Shown: piece by piece, positions 45,110 through 53,569 of the stretch
How positions within the stretch are numbered: the stretch's first letter is position 1
Layout: each line of letters starts with the position of its first letter
Assembly (NCBI RefSeq): GCF_039543225.1
Contig: NZ_BAABJI010000004.1
Location: 797,074-861,073, forward strand
From: Mucilaginibacter defluvii
GTDB lineage: Bacteria; Bacteroidota; Bacteroidia; Sphingobacteriales; Sphingobacteriaceae
Direction: 5' to 3'
Length of the DNA stretch: 64,000 bases
Program-made: the position numbers and the translations under genes
Notes under the pieces: generated by a model
What the model saw: the letters and a program-made list of their open reading frames with translations, nothing else
Database searches by the model: none
What the model was told of the DNA's origin: nothing

Positions 45110-46024
45110 CTAAGTGCCTGCTTTCAAAAAATCAGTAATCGCGTCAATAACGGCGTCCGGGTTTTCTTCAAACATATAATGCCCGGTGTTTTCCAGGTGC
45201 GATAGTTTATATTGATTTGCAATAACGGGTAAAGCATATTGGTAATAGCCGAAAGATACATTGCTGGCCAAACCCAATAGCGGCATATCCAACTTTGAAT
45301 AAGTTTTAGCGTCTTCAATATCCTGGTTAAAAGCCTGGTACCAGGCATTGGATGCGCGTATCCGCTCGGGTTGATTATAAACTACCGCATAAACATTCCG
45401 GTCAAAATCGGTCATCATGCTATCATCAACCATTACGTAGTTAAAAAGCCAGTCGAGCAGGTAGCGGAACCGGCCTTCCAGCAACTTCTCGGGCAATTCT
45501 TTTACCTGGTTAAAACTCATCCACCAGGTATAAGGCTGTTGGTTGTCTATCTTCTCGCCAAAAGTTCCCGAAGGCGGCATTAGCTTCATCTGCATCATGC
45601 CTTCGTCGGGATGCAGGCCATCTGCCAGTATCAGGCATTCAACAACGTCCGGATAGTTATGTGCCAGGCTGGCGGCTACCATCCCGCCAATGTCATGCCC
45701 CAAAATATTCGCTTTGGTAATGCCGAGTTTCAGCATCAGCTCATAAACATCGGCAGCCATTGTTTTCTTATCGTAACCGGATGCCGGTGTTGCTGAACTG
45801 CCCATGCCACGAATATCAATCACAATTACACGGAATTTGGCTGCTAACTCGGGCGCTACAGAATGGTAAGAATACCAGGTTTGCGGCCAGCCGGGCAGAC
45901 AAATTAACACCGGCCCGGTGCCACCATCTACATAATGCAGCCGCGTGCCGTTTACCTCAATTTGATGGTTGGAGAAGCCCGGCCAGTTCTTGATCAATTG
46001 TTCATCTTGATATATCGTTTCCAT
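45110..46024 (-). CDS. Epoxide-hydrolase-like alpha/beta hydrolase
   Basis: The 304-residue enzyme has the oxyanion motif LPGWPQTWYSY near 40, the nucleophile elbow LGHDIGGMVA near 112 with Asp as nucleophile, and a C-terminal HLENTGHYMFEENP with the catalytic His near 281. An Asp nucleophile and this lid pattern point to epoxide hydrolases or haloalkane dehalogenases. The start METIYQDEQLIKNWPGFS is preceded by one base after the reductase gene stop, so the two form an operon. The substrate is unknown. Confidence 0.88.
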   Translation of the reverse strand: METIYQDEQLIKNWPGFSNHQIEVNGTRLHYVDGGTGPVLICLPGWPQTWYSYHSVAPELAAKFRVIVIDIRGMGSSATPASGYDKKTMAADVYELMLKLGITKANILGHDIGGMVAASLAHNYPDVVECLILADGLHPDEGMMQMKLMPPSGTFGEKIDNQQPYTWWMSFNQVKELPEKLLEGRFRYLLDWLFNYVMVDDSMMTDFDRNVYAVVYNQPERIRASNAWYQAFNQDIEDAKTYSKLDMPLLGLASNVSFGYYQYALPVIANQYKLSHLENTGHYMFEENPDAVIDAITDFLKAGT

Positions 46025-46025
46025 T

Positions 46026-46934
46026 TTACGCGGGCGATTGATTTTTGATTTGTTTAAGTGTTTCTTCGGCTGGTTGCCAGTCTATATCAGGATAGCGGTC
46101 ATTATCAAGCGCGTTGTGATGTGCCGCGAACATGCTGTATAAGTATTGCATCTGCTGCCATTGCGGGTATAACTGGTTTTCGCCTTCCGGATTTTGGCTT
46201 CGTACGGTTTGTATATAAGATGCAAATTGTTCGAGTGAGCCCTGTTCACTTAATTCAAACTCTTTACCAAATACGCGCCCGGCCAGTTCTGCCAGCTCAT
46301 TTGGGCTTACCCTGAAGCCGGCAATACGCAGAAAACGCGGCGAGTTATCATCCAATGCAGCGGCTGCGGTATAAGCAGCTGTATTATCTATAGTTGTAAA
46401 ATCGATCTGCCAGTCGGCTTTACCCGTATAATAAGTAATGGTGTTATTTTTAGTGCCAAGCAAGGGCATATTGTATTGCAATACGTGGGCGAACGCGCCA
46501 TTAAAAATAGAAGTGACTTTTATTTCGCTCGCATCAACTATATCTTGGAACTCCCTGCGAAGATCGAAATTACGGTTATCGCCTGTTTCAAGCCGGGTAA
46601 AGTCCGTACAAAAGTCTGACGGAATGAACCTCGGTACGCCTGCACGTATGGCGGCCGTTAATAATTGGCTTTGCGCCGTCACAATTACATCGCGCAGGCC
46701 TGCCAGTGCCGATACTATGCACGAAACACCTTTGCATGCATCGGATAGGGCAGCCTCGTCAGCAAAATCAGCAGTAACAATTTCAACGCCTGAGTTACGA
46801 AGCTCATTAACCTTGGCTTCGTCACTCTCTTTTCTTACTACAGCCTTTACGGCGGTTCCTTTGTTGAGCAGATGTTTACATATTTTGCCACCTAGATCGC
46901 CGGTGGCTCCTGCTATTAAAATAATGTTATTCAT
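46026..46934 (-). CDS. NmrA/isoflavone-reductase-like NAD(P)-binding protein
   Basis: The 302-residue protein has a Rossmann start with GATGDLGGKICKHLL near residue 8 and IVSALAGLRDVIVTAQSQLLTAA near 83. The Arg after the fold (AVVRKESDEA, near 35) favours NADP. The family covers atypical short-chain dehydrogenases, from redox sensors to aromatic alcohol reductases. The hydrolase gene follows one base later. The Crp-type regulator gene lies 76 bases upstream on the same strand, so it may control both. Confidence 0.88.
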   Translation of the reverse strand: MNNIILIAGATGDLGGKICKHLLNKGTAVKAVVRKESDEAKVNELRNSGVEIVTADFADEAALSDACKGVSCIVSALAGLRDVIVTAQSQLLTAAIRAGVPRFIPSDFCTDFTRLETGDNRNFDLRREFQDIVDASEIKVTSIFNGAFAHVLQYNMPLLGTKNNTITYYTGKADWQIDFTTIDNTAAYTAAAALDDNSPRFLRIAGFRVSPNELAELAGRVFGKEFELSEQGSLEQFASYIQTVRSQNPEGENQLYPQWQQMQYLYSMFAAHHNALDNDRYPDIDWQPAEETLKQIKNQSPA

Positions 46935-47010
46935 AGTTTTTAGAGTATTTGTGATACAAAACTACGAGGTAACAATACGCGCGGAACTACCATTTGGTAG
47001 TTAATGGAGG

Positions 47011-47571
47011 TTAGCGTAAATTTTTGCGGATGCGGCTTAAGGCGTTTGGGGTAATACCAAGGTATGAAGCCATTTGCTTTACGGATATGAGTTGCATAAA
47101 GCCCGGCTTTTTCAAAAATTCCAGGTAACGTTCCTCCACCGTCATGGTTTGGAAGCGGATGATCTCATCAATCATGCGGATGGCCATTCCTTCCCATGTT
47201 TTACGGCCAAACTCCTGCCAGGCGGATAATTGTTTGTAAAGCATTTCCATATCTGTTTTGCTGATGCAATACAGCTCCGCGTTTTCAACGGCCTCAATGT
47301 TAAATCGCGTGGGCAGCTCCGGGTTCAGGCTGGAAATTTCGGTGAAAAACTCTCCGGGCTGAACGATCCACGCGGTAAGTTCGCGGTCCTGGTCGTAATA
47401 AAAGCGCAATGCCCCGCTTTTTAGGAAATAATAATGCCTGGCCACCTGTCCGCGTTTTAACAGCAATTGTCCTTTGCTTATCCATTTCGGTGCAAAATAA
47501 CCGAGTATAGTTTGCATATCCTCTTCGGTCATCATCACGGTTGAGCGTAAATAATCTTTTAACTCCTGCAT
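47011..47571 (-). CDS. Crp/Fnr-family transcriptional regulator
   Basis: The 186-residue protein has a cyclic-nucleotide-binding-like beta-barrel (FLKSGALRFYYDQDRELTAWIVQPGEFFTEISSL, near 50-84) and a C-terminal winged helix (LISVKQMASYLGITPNALSRIRKNLR, near 160-185). The barrel lacks the cAMP-binding signature residues, as is common in Bacteroidota members that sense other signals or none. It sits upstream of the reductase-hydrolase pair, its likely target. Confidence 0.9.
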   Translation of the reverse strand: MQELKDYLRSTVMMTEEDMQTILGYFAPKWISKGQLLLKRGQVARHYYFLKSGALRFYYDQDRELTAWIVQPGEFFTEISSLNPELPTRFNIEAVENAELYCISKTDMEMLYKQLSAWQEFGRKTWEGMAIRMIDEIIRFQTMTVEERYLEFLKKPGFMQLISVKQMASYLGITPNALSRIRKNLR

Positions 47572-47655
47572 GGCGTTTATGCCAGCAATATAGTAATAAA
47601 CAAGTGCTATCAGGATTAATCACAAGGCGGTAAAAGCAATTGGAGTAAAAATGCT

Positions 47656-47706
47656 TAAACCCGCAAGTGCTTGAGCAAGCGCTTGCAGGTGGTTAATAAG
47701 GGTTTA
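47656..47706. repeat. Palindromic hairpin upstream of the Crp-type gene
   Basis: GCAAGTGCTTG (47663-47673) and CAAGCGCTTGC (47676-47686) form an 11-bp stem with one wobble and a 2-base loop. An outer TAAACCC/GGGTTTA pair (47656-47662 with 47700-47706) brackets it. It lies 85 bases ahead of the Crp-type gene start, between it and the YiaA terminator. It could be an operator, terminator-like structure or repeat unit. Confidence 0.5.
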
Positions 47707-47752
47707 GGTGGAGTGCTTTATTGTGTAAGGTTTGTACCTCCCTGTAAATAAA

Positions 47753-47785
47753 CCCCGCAGGCTTGCCAGGCAACGCGCTGCGGGG
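47753..47785 (-). terminator. Intrinsic terminator of the yiaA-like gene
   Basis: An 8-bp stem CCCCGCAG/CTGCGGGG (47753-47760 with 47778-47785) with a 17-base loop lies 15 bases past the gene stop and is followed by TTTATTT on the minus strand. Confidence 0.7.
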
Positions 47786-47799
47786 CCGTAACCGCTACG

Positions 47800-48267
47800 T
47801 TACATTTCTTTATCCTCAAACATCTTGGCGTCGCGGGTATTTTTTTGTACGGCAATGGCCGAGAACATGCTCAGGCAAAATGCCATAGCATAAAAGCCTT
47901 TTTCGCTTAACAGCATATCTACGTTCCACAAGCCGATGGTCAATAATACCATGGCCGCTATGGTGGCAAACCAACTCAGGCCATAATAAAGTTCAGATAC
48001 GGCAAGCCCTTCAGCCCGGTCGCGTACGCTTTTTTGTACCGATATTACGGCGAACAGGCCAAACAGCAGTATGGTAAAGTAATAGCCTTTTTCGTTAAGC
48101 TGCATGTTGGCATTCCATAAGCCTATTATAAAGGCCAGTATGCCGGTTAACAGGGCAAACCACGATGCGCCTATAAAAGCGCCGGTTGGTTTAAACGGGT
48201 TTCTGGTTTTCTCGCCATGTTTTGCAAGTGGTGAAAACTCTTCTGTTTTGTGTTGTAGCGATTCCAT
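47800..48267 (-). CDS. YiaA/YiaB-family inner-membrane protein
   Basis: The 155-residue protein consists of two repeated two-helix units: FIGASWFALLTGILAFIIGLWNANMQLNEKGYYFTILLFGLF and ELYYGLSWFATIAAMVLLTIGLWNVDMLLSEKGFYAMAFCLSMF. The GLWN-x-(D/N)M-x-L-x-EKG(Y/F)Y signature occurs twice, the hallmark of the YiaAB domain. It has four membrane helices. Function is unknown, with links to stress conditions in other bacteria. It is monocistronic. Confidence 0.92.
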   Translation of the reverse strand: MESLQHKTEEFSPLAKHGEKTRNPFKPTGAFIGASWFALLTGILAFIIGLWNANMQLNEKGYYFTILLFGLFAVISVQKSVRDRAEGLAVSELYYGLSWFATIAAMVLLTIGLWNVDMLLSEKGFYAMAFCLSMFSAIAVQKNTRDAKMFEDKEM

Positions 48268-48400
48268 TTTTATTTTGTTTTAATGATTAATATGGAAGCA
48301 AATGTGCGCCGTAAAAGTTATCCTGTAAAATTATATTTAACTAAAAACTGACGATATATATGTTTGTAAAATCTATATTTACTTTGTTAATACTTGTTAT

Positions 48401-49906
48401 ATGAATTCACTTTCGGCTCTGCTTACTCTACTTGACAATGCCGATAGGAAGTTATTTAAAGCTTTTTTGCAACAAAAAAACAAACGTAACGATGTTAAAA
48501 ATCTGCGCTTGCTGAATTTGATAGAAACTGACGATATAAGTAACGCAAATAAGCTTTATAAATCAGCGAAAAATAAGGATGCCTACCATGCTTTGCGTAA
48601 AAGGCTGCAGGATAGCCTGCTGTTATTTCTATCCCGCAAAACATTTGAGCGTAACCAGTCAGGCGCTTATGAGGCGCTGCGGCTGCTTGTTGTAGGGCGC
48701 TTTTTGTTAGAGAATGATATGCCGGCGATAGCCTTTAAAAGTTTGGAAAAAGCGGAACGCCTGGCTACTAGCCTGGAACAATTTAATATGCTCAATGAAT
48801 TGTTGCTGCTTAAGTTGCAGTACGCGCATGTGCCGGGTGCCGAGGATCTGGATGTTTTAACCAAGCGGTTTATGCAAAACCAGTCGGCCATGCAGTGCGA
48901 GGCCAAATTGAACATGGCTTACGCCTTTTTAAGGCAGGAGTTGCAACAGATACATCTGAAATGGAAGGTGGTTAACTTGTCGTCCCTGATGGTTTCGGTC
49001 ATCCGGAAATATAAAATCTCACGGCAGGATTTGATGACCTTCAAATCCATCTATCAAATCCTTTTTATCGCTAATGAATACGCCGCTATACAACAGAATT
49101 ACCGGCTGATAGCGCGTTATATTGCGCAAACTGATCAGTTTATTCAAAAGCTAAAAGTTGAAAAGCATTCATATCTGTTTTATCATATCGGTATACTGTA
49201 TTTTATGGCCAATTTCTATCTGCGAATAGGCGACTTTTCAAAAAGCATAGCTTACCTCGATAAAATGACGGTAGTGATGAAAACGGACGAGCGTCACCAC
49301 GCGCAATATTATTTACGCCATCAGTTGCTTGTCGCGCTCAATTGTTTTTTTGCAGGCGATGCCCCTGAAGCGATACGGGTTTTACAGCAGTCATTATCCG
49401 TTAAAAAGCAAGCATCTAAGCCTGAGGATGTAGAAGATTTGCGTATTTGCCTGGCTATGGTGCTGGCCATGTGCAATAATCGCGACAGCGTAAAGCAGTT
49501 GACACTGCTAGCCCATACCGATGCCTGGTACGAAAAGCACATGGGTATGCTATGGACGATCCGCAAAACGCTGATGGAAATTTTAATACAGGCACAATTC
49601 TCAAACATTGACCAGGCTATGTCAAGGATAAGCAGTTTCAGGCGGAGGTATAAAAAGTACTTGCTTAAAACGGGGGAAGGTAAGGTGCTGCTGTTTTTAA
49701 AACTGGTTGAGCAGCATTTATTAAAGCCTGATGTAATATTTGATATGAGGTACCGAACAAAAGTGCAAAGCCTGCTTAGCGGGCCTGAAAGTAACGACAT
49801 TTTCACGCGCAGCTTTATTGCCTGGCTGGTAGCATGTTGGGAGAAGAAAACACCTCACGAAATAGTGTTGCAATTGTTAAAGAATATGGGTGCCGCATCG
49901 ATTTAA
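48401..49906 (+). CDS. Hypothetical helical-repeat protein
   Basis: The 501-residue soluble protein has no signal. It starts MNSLSALLTLLDNADRKLFKAF and is made almost entirely of helices, with SVIRKYKISRQDLMTFKSIYQI near 200 and YLDKMTVVMKTDERHHAQYYL near 287. The layout resembles TPR-type Bacteroidota proteins of about 500 residues that have no assigned function. A fixed start helix with L-x-x-LDN-D-x-KLFxAF is common among them. It is followed by the broken tail of a porin gene with no gap. Confidence 0.75.
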   Translation: MNSLSALLTLLDNADRKLFKAFLQQKNKRNDVKNLRLLNLIETDDISNANKLYKSAKNKDAYHALRKRLQDSLLLFLSRKTFERNQSGAYEALRLLVVGRFLLENDMPAIAFKSLEKAERLATSLEQFNMLNELLLLKLQYAHVPGAEDLDVLTKRFMQNQSAMQCEAKLNMAYAFLRQELQQIHLKWKVVNLSSLMVSVIRKYKISRQDLMTFKSIYQILFIANEYAAIQQNYRLIARYIAQTDQFIQKLKVEKHSYLFYHIGILYFMANFYLRIGDFSKSIAYLDKMTVVMKTDERHHAQYYLRHQLLVALNCFFAGDAPEAIRVLQQSLSVKKQASKPEDVEDLRICLAMVLAMCNNRDSVKQLTLLAHTDAWYEKHMGMLWTIRKTLMEILIQAQFSNIDQAMSRISSFRRRYKKYLLKTGEGKVLLFLKLVEQHLLKPDVIFDMRYRTKVQSLLSGPESNDIFTRSFIAWLVACWEKKTPHEIVLQLLKNMGAASI

Positions 49907-49908
49907 CA

Positions 49909-50097
49909 TTTGTGCCGGCTTTGCATAAACTACGACATTATGGTACCGAACTGATTGCCGGGCTTTACTATAAACTGAACGCTTATCAGCATGAATTTTA
50001 TATAAGCCCCGATTACCAGTTTGTGATGAATCCGGCTTATAATAAGGACCGGGGGCCGGTAAACGTATTCGCCATAAAGGCACATGCCGAGTTTTAA
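49909..50097 (+). pseudogene. C-terminal remnant of an OprB-like carbohydrate porin
   Basis: This frame ends at TAA 50095-50097 and reads LRHYGTELIAGLYYKL, then PDYQFVMNPAYNKDRGP and a Phe terminus (KAHAEF). That is the last strand pair of OprB-type porins, where (D/L)YQ(F/Y)xxNPxxNxDxGP...F is typical. No signal or barrel body precedes it; the frame only runs back into the helical-repeat gene. A terminator follows at 50105. I read it as a truncated gene, with the family assignment from the tail alone. Confidence 0.55.
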
Positions 50098-50104
50098 ATA
50101 TAAC

Positions 50105-50138
50105 AATGCGGGCAATGCTTAACGGCAATGCCCGCATT
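50105..50138 (+). terminator. Terminator after the porin remnant
   Basis: A 10-bp stem AATGCGGGCA/TGCCCGCATT (50105-50114 with 50129-50138), followed by AGATTTTTAAAA. It is the natural end of the former porin gene and now insulates the copper-type cluster from upstream transcription. Confidence 0.75.
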
Positions 50139-50191
50139 AGATTTTTAAAAGGATATTGCAGCCCCAATGCTTTATCCTTACATTTACGCCA

Positions 50192-50566
50192 ATGTTTAAC
50201 CGGTATATAGCCATAGTATTACTTTTTGCCCTGGTAGGTTCTAATTTCTCCAGGTTTTTTGTGTACGCCGGTTTTGAGGTCAATCAAAAGCTCATCGCGT
50301 CAACCCTGTGCGAAAACAAGGCTCGCCCCTGGATGAACTGTAACGGCCGCTGCTATTTAATGAAAAAACTGAAGCAGGCCGAAGAAAAGGAAAAAAAGCA
50401 GGAGCGCGAAGACAAGCGCAACCAATACCAGGAAGCTTTGCCTGCTACCATCGCTTTCTTTTCGTTACTGGACAGGGTAATGCCGCGCAAGTCTTTTCCG
50501 CAGTTGCCTGCACCGGGTGTTATTGACCGTGCCGTGCCTATTTTCCAGCCGCCAAAAATAGCCTGA
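50192..50566 (+). CDS. Small Cys-rich membrane protein of the copper-type cluster
   Basis: Starting at the ATG at 50192 gives 124 residues with an N-terminal helix (MFNRYIAIVLLFALVGSNF). After it comes the conserved cysteine stretch LCENKARPWMNCNGRCYLMK near residues 39-58, with three Cys. A highly charged coiled region (KKLKQAEEKEKKQEREDKRNQ) and a hydrophobic tail follow. Proteins of this kind often precede MbnP-type and related metal genes in Bacteroidota, and the three Cys with His-free spacing suggest metal or heme handling. A longer start at 50156 is unlikely because it lacks a signal. Confidence 0.7.
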   Translation: MFNRYIAIVLLFALVGSNFSRFFVYAGFEVNQKLIASTLCENKARPWMNCNGRCYLMKKLKQAEEKEKKQEREDKRNQYQEALPATIAFFSLLDRVMPRKSFPQLPAPGVIDRAVPIFQPPKIA

Positions 50567-50721
50567 TCGTTTATATTTTATTTGCTGCCGCTGCATATAT
50601 GCAATAGGCATCCTTATGTGCTGACCATGGCATTGCTATGCCTGTCGTCAATTATATTCTTAATTAATCGATCATAAATCCCGGTACAACAACGGTTGTA
50701 TCAAGGGCTATTTAAATACTC

Positions 50722-51552
50722 ATGAAAAAAATATTATTCCTGTTGGCCGGTGTGGCCCTGTTTACCTCTTGCAGTAAAAACAATACTGATGTTGAACCTG
50801 ACTTTAACGAATCAAACCTGGCTACGCTCTCCGTAGAGTTTGATAATATAGTAGGCGACCGCACCCTCACGCTAAACACCACCGCGAGCCCATACACTAA
50901 CGCCGCCGGCGAAAAGTTCACCCTTTCAAAAGTTCAGTACTTCATCAGCAATATTAAAGTAAGCAAGGCTGATGGCACCGCTTATACCGTAAATCAGGAC
51001 AGCAGCTATTTTTTAATAAACGCTGCTAATAAGGAAACCCGCTTTGCCGAAGTGAAGGTACCCGAGGGCGATTACACCAAAATTAGCTTTATCGTAGGTG
51101 TTGACAGTTTGCGCAGTACTATGGATGTGAGCAAGCGTACCGGTGTGCTTGATCCGTCGGGCAGTATGGAAGATGGTATGTACTGGAGCTGGAATTCAGG
51201 CTATATCTTCTTTAAAATGGAAGGTAATTCAGAAGTTGTATCAAACAACGCCAATGGCGATCCGACCGGTAAAAAGCAGTTCAAGTATCATATAGGTGGT
51301 TTCGGTGGATATTCAGCGCCTTCCATTAACAATATTAAAACTGTTACGATTGACCTTACAACCGCCGGTATTGCCCGCGTACGTAAAGGCCGCGAAAGTA
51401 ATATCCACATGTTTGTTGATCTGCTTAAAGTGTTTAACGGTACCAACAGCTTCAGTATAGCTGCGCATCCCAGCGTTATGTTTGGCGATTTCAGCGGTAA
51501 GATAGCCGGTAACTTTGCCGGAATGTTCCGTCATGATCACACCGAAAATTAA
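50722..51552 (+). CDS. MbnP-like periplasmic/surface lipoprotein
   Basis: The 276-residue product has lipobox LFTSC (MKKILFLLAGVALFTSCSK). The body has LSKVQYFISNIKVSK near residue 70, GMYWSWNSGYIFFKMEG near 152-168, HMFVDLLKVF near 231 and a His-rich end (MFRHDHTEN). The pattern YFISN...MYWxWxSGYxxFKxEG...H(V/M)FVD...FRHDH is that of MbnP, a copper-binding protein whose Trp is changed to kynurenine by its partner MbnH. Such a Trp is present in MYWSWNSG. The diheme partner is the next gene, 11 bases away. Confidence 0.87.
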   Translation: MKKILFLLAGVALFTSCSKNNTDVEPDFNESNLATLSVEFDNIVGDRTLTLNTTASPYTNAAGEKFTLSKVQYFISNIKVSKADGTAYTVNQDSSYFLINAANKETRFAEVKVPEGDYTKISFIVGVDSLRSTMDVSKRTGVLDPSGSMEDGMYWSWNSGYIFFKMEGNSEVVSNNANGDPTGKKQFKYHIGGFGGYSAPSINNIKTVTIDLTTAGIARVRKGRESNIHMFVDLLKVFNGTNSFSIAAHPSVMFGDFSGKIAGNFAGMFRHDHTEN

Positions 51553-51563
51553 TCAGTATCGCC

Positions 51564-52616
51564 ATGAAAAAAAGAGCATTATGGATAGTGCTGTTGTGTT
51601 TCGGGGTGATGCTTTATGCCTGTAAAAAGGAAAGTGAAAAACAAGACAAGGTAAATGCATTCTCCGGTTTTAAAAAGCCGGAGAATTTTCCCGATCCGCA
51701 GTACAAACTGGCCAATAACCCGGTCACCGAAGCCGGCTTTTTGCTGGGCCGCAGTTTGTTTTATGAGCCAAGGTTGTCGCGTAACAATACCATTTCCTGC
51801 GGGTCATGTCATATTCAATCATCAGCATTTACCCAGCACGGGCACGATGTAAGCCACGGCATTGAGGATAGGTTAGGCACCCGCAATTCGCCACCCATCA
51901 TGAACTTGGCCTGGAATAAAGCCTTTATGTGGGGCGGTGGTATTTATGACCTGGACCTGCAGCCCATAGCGCCCATTACCGCGCATGAGGAAATGGACGA
52001 AAGCGTGGAAAATGTTATGGTGAAGCTGAGGCAGGTAAGTAAGTACCCCGGTATGTTTAAAGCGGCGTTCGGTAGCGAGGAGATCACTACAGCAAAGTTT
52101 ATGAAAGCCTTATCACAATTTATGCTGATGTGCGTAAGCGCGGATTCAAAGTATGATAAGGCGATGCGTAAAGAAGCAGGCGCAAGCTTTACGGCAGATG
52201 AACAGGCGGGTTACGAACTCTTTAAGGCCAAATGCGCAACCTGCCATACCGAGCCTTTATTTACCGATGGCTCATTCCGCAATAACGGCCTTGGCCCAAG
52301 CCCAATTGACGACCAGGGTTTATACACCGCTACACTGCAGGCCACAGACCGGTATAAGTTTAAAGTGCCGAGCCTGCGCAACGTGAGCTATACGGCGCCT
52401 TACATGCACGATGGGCGTTTGCTTTCGCTCAACGCTGTATTTGAGCATTACAATAGCGAGGTGCAGGCCACCCCAAACCTTGATCCGTTGTTGCAGCAAA
52501 GCAGCGGCATAAAGGGCATAAGCCTGTCGGCAGATGAGCGGAGCAAACTTACCTCTTTCCTGAAAACGCTTGATGATCCGGGTTTTATAACCCGGAAGGA
52601 TCTGGCTGAGCAATAA
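51564..52616 (+). CDS. MbnH/MauG-like diheme cytochrome c peroxidase family protein
   Basis: The 350-residue product has lipobox LYAC (MKKRALWIVLLCFGVMLYACKK). It carries two c-type heme sites, CGSCH near residue 74 and CATCH near 220. Other family parts are FTQHGHDVSHGIEDRLGTRNSP near 84-105 and FKVPSLRNVSYTAPYMHDGRL near 265-285. Diheme proteins of the MauG/BCCP group oxidise a partner or peroxide; the MbnH subtype changes Trp to kynurenine in MbnP. Its place right after mbnP argues for MbnH rather than a detoxifying peroxidase, but the sequence alone does not decide. Confidence 0.88.
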   Translation: MKKRALWIVLLCFGVMLYACKKESEKQDKVNAFSGFKKPENFPDPQYKLANNPVTEAGFLLGRSLFYEPRLSRNNTISCGSCHIQSSAFTQHGHDVSHGIEDRLGTRNSPPIMNLAWNKAFMWGGGIYDLDLQPIAPITAHEEMDESVENVMVKLRQVSKYPGMFKAAFGSEEITTAKFMKALSQFMLMCVSADSKYDKAMRKEAGASFTADEQAGYELFKAKCATCHTEPLFTDGSFRNNGLGPSPIDDQGLYTATLQATDRYKFKVPSLRNVSYTAPYMHDGRLLSLNAVFEHYNSEVQATPNLDPLLQQSSGIKGISLSADERSKLTSFLKTLDDPGFITRKDLAEQ

Positions 52617-52628
52617 AAAGAAATCATT

Positions 52629-53549
52629 ATGAAAAAATACTTAATTATATTACTGTTAGCATTGTTAAGCTACCCTGTAATAGCCTGCGATATATGCGGC
52701 TGTGGCGTTGGAAGTTATTATTTAGGAATATTGCCTGAATATAATAAGCGCTTTATTGGCCTGCGTTACCAGCATAAAACCCTGGTAACACACCTCGGGC
52801 CTTTTGGCGAGCGTACGCCGCTAACGTCTGACGAAACTTACCAGACCATGGAGCTTTGGGGCGGTTGGAACATCGGTAAAAAATTCAGGGTACTGGCATT
52901 TGTGCCTTACAACTTTAACGAGCGCACGGCACAAACCGGCGATGGTTATAAGGACGGTTTAGGCGATGTTGCTGTAATGGGCTATTACAACCTGCTGAGT
53001 AAACGCGGTATGGTTGGCGAGCAGTTAATTGTGCACTCGTTATGGGTAGGAGCGGGTATAAAAGCTCCAACTGGCAAGTACGAACCCGCGGAGCGCAAGC
53101 TAAGCAGCGAATCGCCTAATAATTTTCAGTTAGGTACTGCAAGTGCCGATTTTACATTGAATGCAGCTTATGATGTTCGCCTGATGGATCTCGGCCTGAA
53201 CATTAATGCCAATTACAAGATCAATACCGCGAACAAGTATGATTACCGTTACGGCAATAAGCTAACTACCAATGCATTGCTGTACTATAAGTTTCGTTTT
53301 TTTAAAAAACTTACGGTGGCGCCAAACGCGGGTGTGCTGTACGAAACATCGCAACAGGATGTAGAGGACAAGAAGTACACCGTTGATGTGTCCGGCGGGC
53401 ACGTACTATCATTGGTAGGGGGGCTGGAAGCTAATTACGGCCGTTTTTCTGCCGGGGCCAATTACCAGGATGTGGCCTCGCAACAGTTGGCCAATAACCG
53501 GGTAAGTGCAGGCAACAGGTTAATGGTACACTTATCGGTAGCTTTTTAA
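52629..53549 (+). CDS. Outer-membrane barrel with CxxCxC N-terminus
   Basis: The 306-residue product has a signal peptide ending in SYPVIA and a mature start CDICGCGVGSYYLGI, so three Cys sit at the very N-terminus in CxxCxC spacing. VIAC also resembles a lipobox, so lipidation of the first Cys is possible. The rest is strand-rich (GLGDVAVMGYYNLL, TNALLYYKFRFFKKLTVAPNAG, ending RLMVHLSVAF) and fits an outer-membrane beta-barrel. The Cys cluster could bind copper at the barrel mouth. It lies 12 bases after the diheme gene. Confidence 0.8.
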   Translation: MKKYLIILLLALLSYPVIACDICGCGVGSYYLGILPEYNKRFIGLRYQHKTLVTHLGPFGERTPLTSDETYQTMELWGGWNIGKKFRVLAFVPYNFNERTAQTGDGYKDGLGDVAVMGYYNLLSKRGMVGEQLIVHSLWVGAGIKAPTGKYEPAERKLSSESPNNFQLGTASADFTLNAAYDVRLMDLGLNINANYKINTANKYDYRYGNKLTTNALLYYKFRFFKKLTVAPNAGVLYETSQQDVEDKKYTVDVSGGHVLSLVGGLEANYGRFSAGANYQDVASQQLANNRVSAGNRLMVHLSVAF

Positions 53550-53569
53550 CAATTAATCAGGATTTAAAA

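Noticed and set aside
51564..52616. Plain cytochrome c peroxidase for peroxide detoxification
   Set aside because: Not excluded by sequence, but the direct neighbour MbnP-like gene makes the MbnH role more likely.
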